Shown: positions 61,601-64,000 of the stretch, one piece after another
How the letters are laid out: every line of letters begins with the position of its first letter
Position numbering within the stretch: the first letter of the stretch is position 1
Assembly (NCBI GenBank): GCA_963575745.1
Contig: CAUYUJ010017648.1
Coordinates: 142,501-206,500, forward strand
Direction of reading: 5' to 3'
Source of the DNA: Prorocentrum cordatum
Lineage: Eukaryota; Sar; Dinophyceae; Prorocentrales; Prorocentraceae
DNA: 64,000 nucleotides
Translations under genes and position numbers: made by a program
Notes under the pieces: generated by a model
Seen by the model: only the letters and a program-made list of their open reading frames with translations
Databases searched by the model: none
Told to the model about the DNA's origin: nothing

Positions 61601-63462
61601 CTGAAGTTGGCATGGGCATGCTTCTTCGCATGGGTGGCCAATACTTGTATCTGGTGCTGCCGTCGGTCACGCACTTGCAAGTCTTGGAGAGGGGCACGGC
61701 AAAGTGTGTGCAGGAAGCTCTCGTTCGCCAATCGGCTGTCTCTCCGATAGCCAACACATTCGCCCGCAAATTGAGATCGGCATGTACTGATAAAGGCTCT
61801 TCTAACTTGGTGGTTGAATCATCGTACGTCTCCAGCCCAGAGCATCCAGATTGGCATCACGTGTGGAGTGCTTGCGACGTTCACGTCACGGCAACGGTCT
61901 TCAAGTTCGTATTCGCCCTGACGCAGACCGACATCACAGGCATGATTCGCCACAGTTTGAGTATCAACGTGGCTGGCCAGCTCAATTGTTTTCGAAAGGC
62001 GTTGCGACAGGAGATCAAGGCGAGAGGTGTTCATATTCGCCAAGGTGTACCGCCGTTGTCTGCACAGCGGTATCGCGAACGAATGTTGAACGTGTTCTGC
62101 TCTGGGCGGAGTCGTTTGTCAACCAGGTTACTCTTGGCCTTGCTGCCAAATGGGAGATGGGATTCAAGCGTCATCGAATTGTTTGTTGTCGATGGTTCAG
62201 CCATTACTCCAGCAATCGCGACCAAGATCATTACGAATGGTCTCATCACGGCGTTGGCAGGCACGTATTTCACGACGTACCCCCAGCATCGGTGGACAGG
62301 CGCTGACGTAGCCGTGGACCGCTGTGCGCTTCTTGAAGTGGTTCATGGCCTGGGCTCTCCCGTGTGCGAGCGATACCTGCAGATGTTCCATGGCAAGAAG
62401 AAGGGCGCTAACATAGCTGCTCACACCGATGATTTGTCAAGTGCCCCAGCTATCCTTGCTGGGCATGGCGATGCAGATGGTGCAGGTGGAGCGGATGGCG
62501 CTGCCGACGTGCATGTCCCTGTGGAGAGCGGAGTCAACTATTCGAAGGAAAAGTCAGCCGAGTTAAATTCGAAGAGCAGGGAGGCAGCTTCCAAGTGGTG
62601 GTCTTCAGACCCGCTCCCAAACATGATCATCATTCGTATGGTCATGGAGCCTCTGCGGGCCCTGCTGTCAGACATGCTTTCGCTGTCAGGGCAGAAGTTC
62701 AACGAGCAAATATGGGCTGCAGCTGATGATGCAATGTCTGGTCGGCCGATGGCCAGGAACTATAGAGTCTGCATCGCGGCGTCGAACCAGCTGGAGAACG
62801 AGTGCCTCGAGCGGGTCCGCATACTTCTTGAAGACGAAGAGTTGTGGGCCATCATGCGGCGCCGAGCGATCAGGGAGGACAAGCAGTGCCTCGGTTTCAG
62901 GATGCTCAGCAAGCTCGGTTGCGCCGTGACCCAGTTACTCATTGTGCCGCACGGGGAGTGCCAGTTGCAAGTTTTCGGTTTGCTTGAGAACCCGAGTCTC
63001 GGCGAAAGGCTTTTGGCCCAGCCTGCTCGCATGAGGGGTTCTTGGGCGAATGATTTTTTAGATGCGTACAAGGGCGACTTGCAGTCCGCTGAAGCTCAAG
63101 CTACCCTCGCAGCAGCCGCGCTCAAGGCACATCGTGATATTGCCAGCATCGAGGTGCTGCATGGGCCGATTCGCCGATGGCTTCTCCACAGGAGCCACCA
63201 GACCGACGTGATGAGCTTCACCGACTTGTCTTCCGAGTGGGTTTTGCAGAGGGCTCGATGTGCTCGAGTTCAGGTGCGGAGAGGAAAGGGTGGGCCTCCA
63301 CGCGCTTCAAGCAAGCCAACTACCTCGCGAGGTGGGGGGACACCGTCGCAGAAGAGGAAGCGAGGAGGTGGGGGTCAACAGCGAGCTTACGTCGGACTTC
63401 AGGTGAAAGAGCGGAAGTTGAGACTTTGCAACGAAGGAGTTCTTAAGATGTTGAATTATTGA
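61546..63462 (+). CDS. C-terminal part of the same transposase-like protein
   Basis: Open from 61546 to TGA 63460-63462, but the ATG at 61546 is probably internal to the original gene. Readable features: STIFPSEVGMGMLLRMGGQY, CTDKGSSNLVVES, then WHHVWSACDVHVTATVFKF. T-D-x-x-x-x-N followed some 20-30 residues later by C-x-x-H is the order seen around the second catalytic Asp in hAT-like transposases. NECLERVRILLEDEELW further on could hold the last acidic residue. The basic C-terminus (KRKRGGGGQQRAYVG) is consistent with nucleic-acid binding. Codon use is less G/C-ending than in the glutamate synthase exons. I infer an RNase-H-fold, transposase-derived family; a neutral alternative is a dinoflagellate-specific multicopy protein of unknown function. 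Confidence 0.6.
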   Translation: MDSSLRASTVGQSSTIFPSEVGMGMLLRMGGQYLYLVLPSVTHLQVLERGTAKCVQEALVRQSAVSPIANTFARKLRSACTDKGSSNLVVESSYVSSPEHPDWHHVWSACDVHVTATVFKFVFALTQTDITGMIRHSLSINVAGQLNCFRKALRQEIKARGVHIRQGVPPLSAQRYRERMLNVFCSGRSRLSTRLLLALLPNGRWDSSVIELFVVDGSAITPAIATKIITNGLITALAGTYFTTYPQHRWTGADVAVDRCALLEVVHGLGSPVCERYLQMFHGKKKGANIAAHTDDLSSAPAILAGHGDADGAGGADGAADVHVPVESGVNYSKEKSAELNSKSREAASKWWSSDPLPNMIIIRMVMEPLRALLSDMLSLSGQKFNEQIWAAADDAMSGRPMARNYRVCIAASNQLENECLERVRILLEDEELWAIMRRRAIREDKQCLGFRMLSKLGCAVTQLLIVPHGECQLQVFGLLENPSLGERLLAQPARMRGSWANDFLDAYKGDLQSAEAQATLAAAALKAHRDIASIEVLHGPIRRWLLHRSHQTDVMSFTDLSSEWVLQRARCARVQVRRGKGGPPRASSKPTTSRGGGTPSQKRKRGGGGQQRAYVGLQVKERKLRLCNEGVLKMLNY

Positions 63463-64000
63463 CGCTTCGCGTGCCCGCGCCAACCTATCCATGCGTAAAA
63501 ACCAATCGAGTTGCCTTGATCAGGGAATTGTAACCGTGTGCGGCGCAACAAGTAACAACATCAGTCTCAGCTGATTTTCGAGGGACGGGTAGGGTGCGGT
63601 TTATGTTTGGTTTGCAGGGTGTCTTGCAGGGCGCATTCCAGTGTGTTCCAGAGGGCCCAGGGGAGAGGGGGGGGAGATGGTGTTATGATAAGTTGGGAGA
63701 GCGAGCGCCTGAGACCACGCGCGCCCGAGAGCCCTGAGGGGCTGGTTGGATAATGAGTATCGCCAGCTAACCCCCGATGACAAACTGCGGATGGGCTTGG
63801 CCAACAAGGGCAAAAAGGCAACCCAGAGTTGGCGCTCAACGCCAAGTCGATATATGACTGCATTTGGTTGTTCGCGCGTGGGCCGATCAGCCCGTCTCAG
63901 GGCCGAACATCAATTGCGGGTTCAAGCTTGGAAACGGTGCCACAACATTCCTGATGGGAACAAGCTTTTCGCCCTGCTTCACCGGGTTGGTACAGCGAAC
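63463..64000. other. Downstream sequence, no gene seen
   Basis: Begins with CGCTTCGCGTGCCCGCGCC, shared with 50293-50320. The rest is unique-looking; short frames on the minus strand (63567-63863) have no recognisable motif. Confidence 0.4.

Noticed and set aside
58059-64000. Search for the FAD and NAD(P)H domains of the small subunit
   Set aside because: No GxGxxG-type exon or the conserved strand after GIIDDP was recognised; the 3' part is taken to lie beyond the window.

Overview
This is nuclear DNA of a dinoflagellate, shown by three independent signs. (1) The introns of the one large gene carry GC, GA and GT donors inside an AG|G...AG|G junction, with short direct repeats at both ends. 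(2) Two intronless ORFs have a sequence like the dinoflagellate spliced leader just upstream of their ATG. (3) The exons are strongly G/C-ending, while the rest is packed with microsatellites and dispersed inverted-repeat elements. A Prorocentrum-like or other large-genome species would fit, but the species cannot be fixed from the sequence.

The backbone is a single plus-strand gene for a fused, eukaryotic-type glutamate synthase (NAD(P)H-GOGAT, GLT1-like). I could place 19 exons between 14,069 and about 58,058. They encode, in order, the end of the amidotransferase half, the central domain, the FMN-binding synthase domain with its 3Fe-4S cysteine cluster, the C-terminal beta-helix domain, the linker into the small subunit, and the first Fe-S cysteines of that subunit. 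The N-terminal glutaminase exons and the FAD/NAD(P)H domains are not in the window. Introns run from about 200 bp to 11.4 kb. The shortest are almost entirely one inverted-repeat element or one microsatellite; the long ones are nests of satellites, element copies and decayed ORFs.

Layout: 1-4,340 is microsatellites, a duplicated AT-rich segment and a CCAAGAGG satellite. 4,341-6,600 is an intronless ORF for a repeat protein with KRPAA motifs, preceded by a relict spliced leader and extraordinarily rich in GTAT. 6,601-11,500 is satellites. 11,879-12,694 is a coiled-coil ORF. 14,069-58,058 is the glutamate synthase gene. Its intron between exons 2 and 3 holds a 1.2 kb telomere-like TTAGGG array and 90-bp satellite blocks. 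60,597-63,462 lies downstream of the last recognised exon and is a second retrogene-like ORF pair (a transposase-like family, broken by a frameshift), also preceded by a spliced-leader relic.

At least eight dispersed repeat families recur in different introns, several with terminal inverted repeats. Two introns are essentially one element each, which is what introner-type intron gain predicts. Exon calls rest on reading conserved glutamate synthase motifs by eye. Repeat copies were matched by eye, so their limits are approximate.
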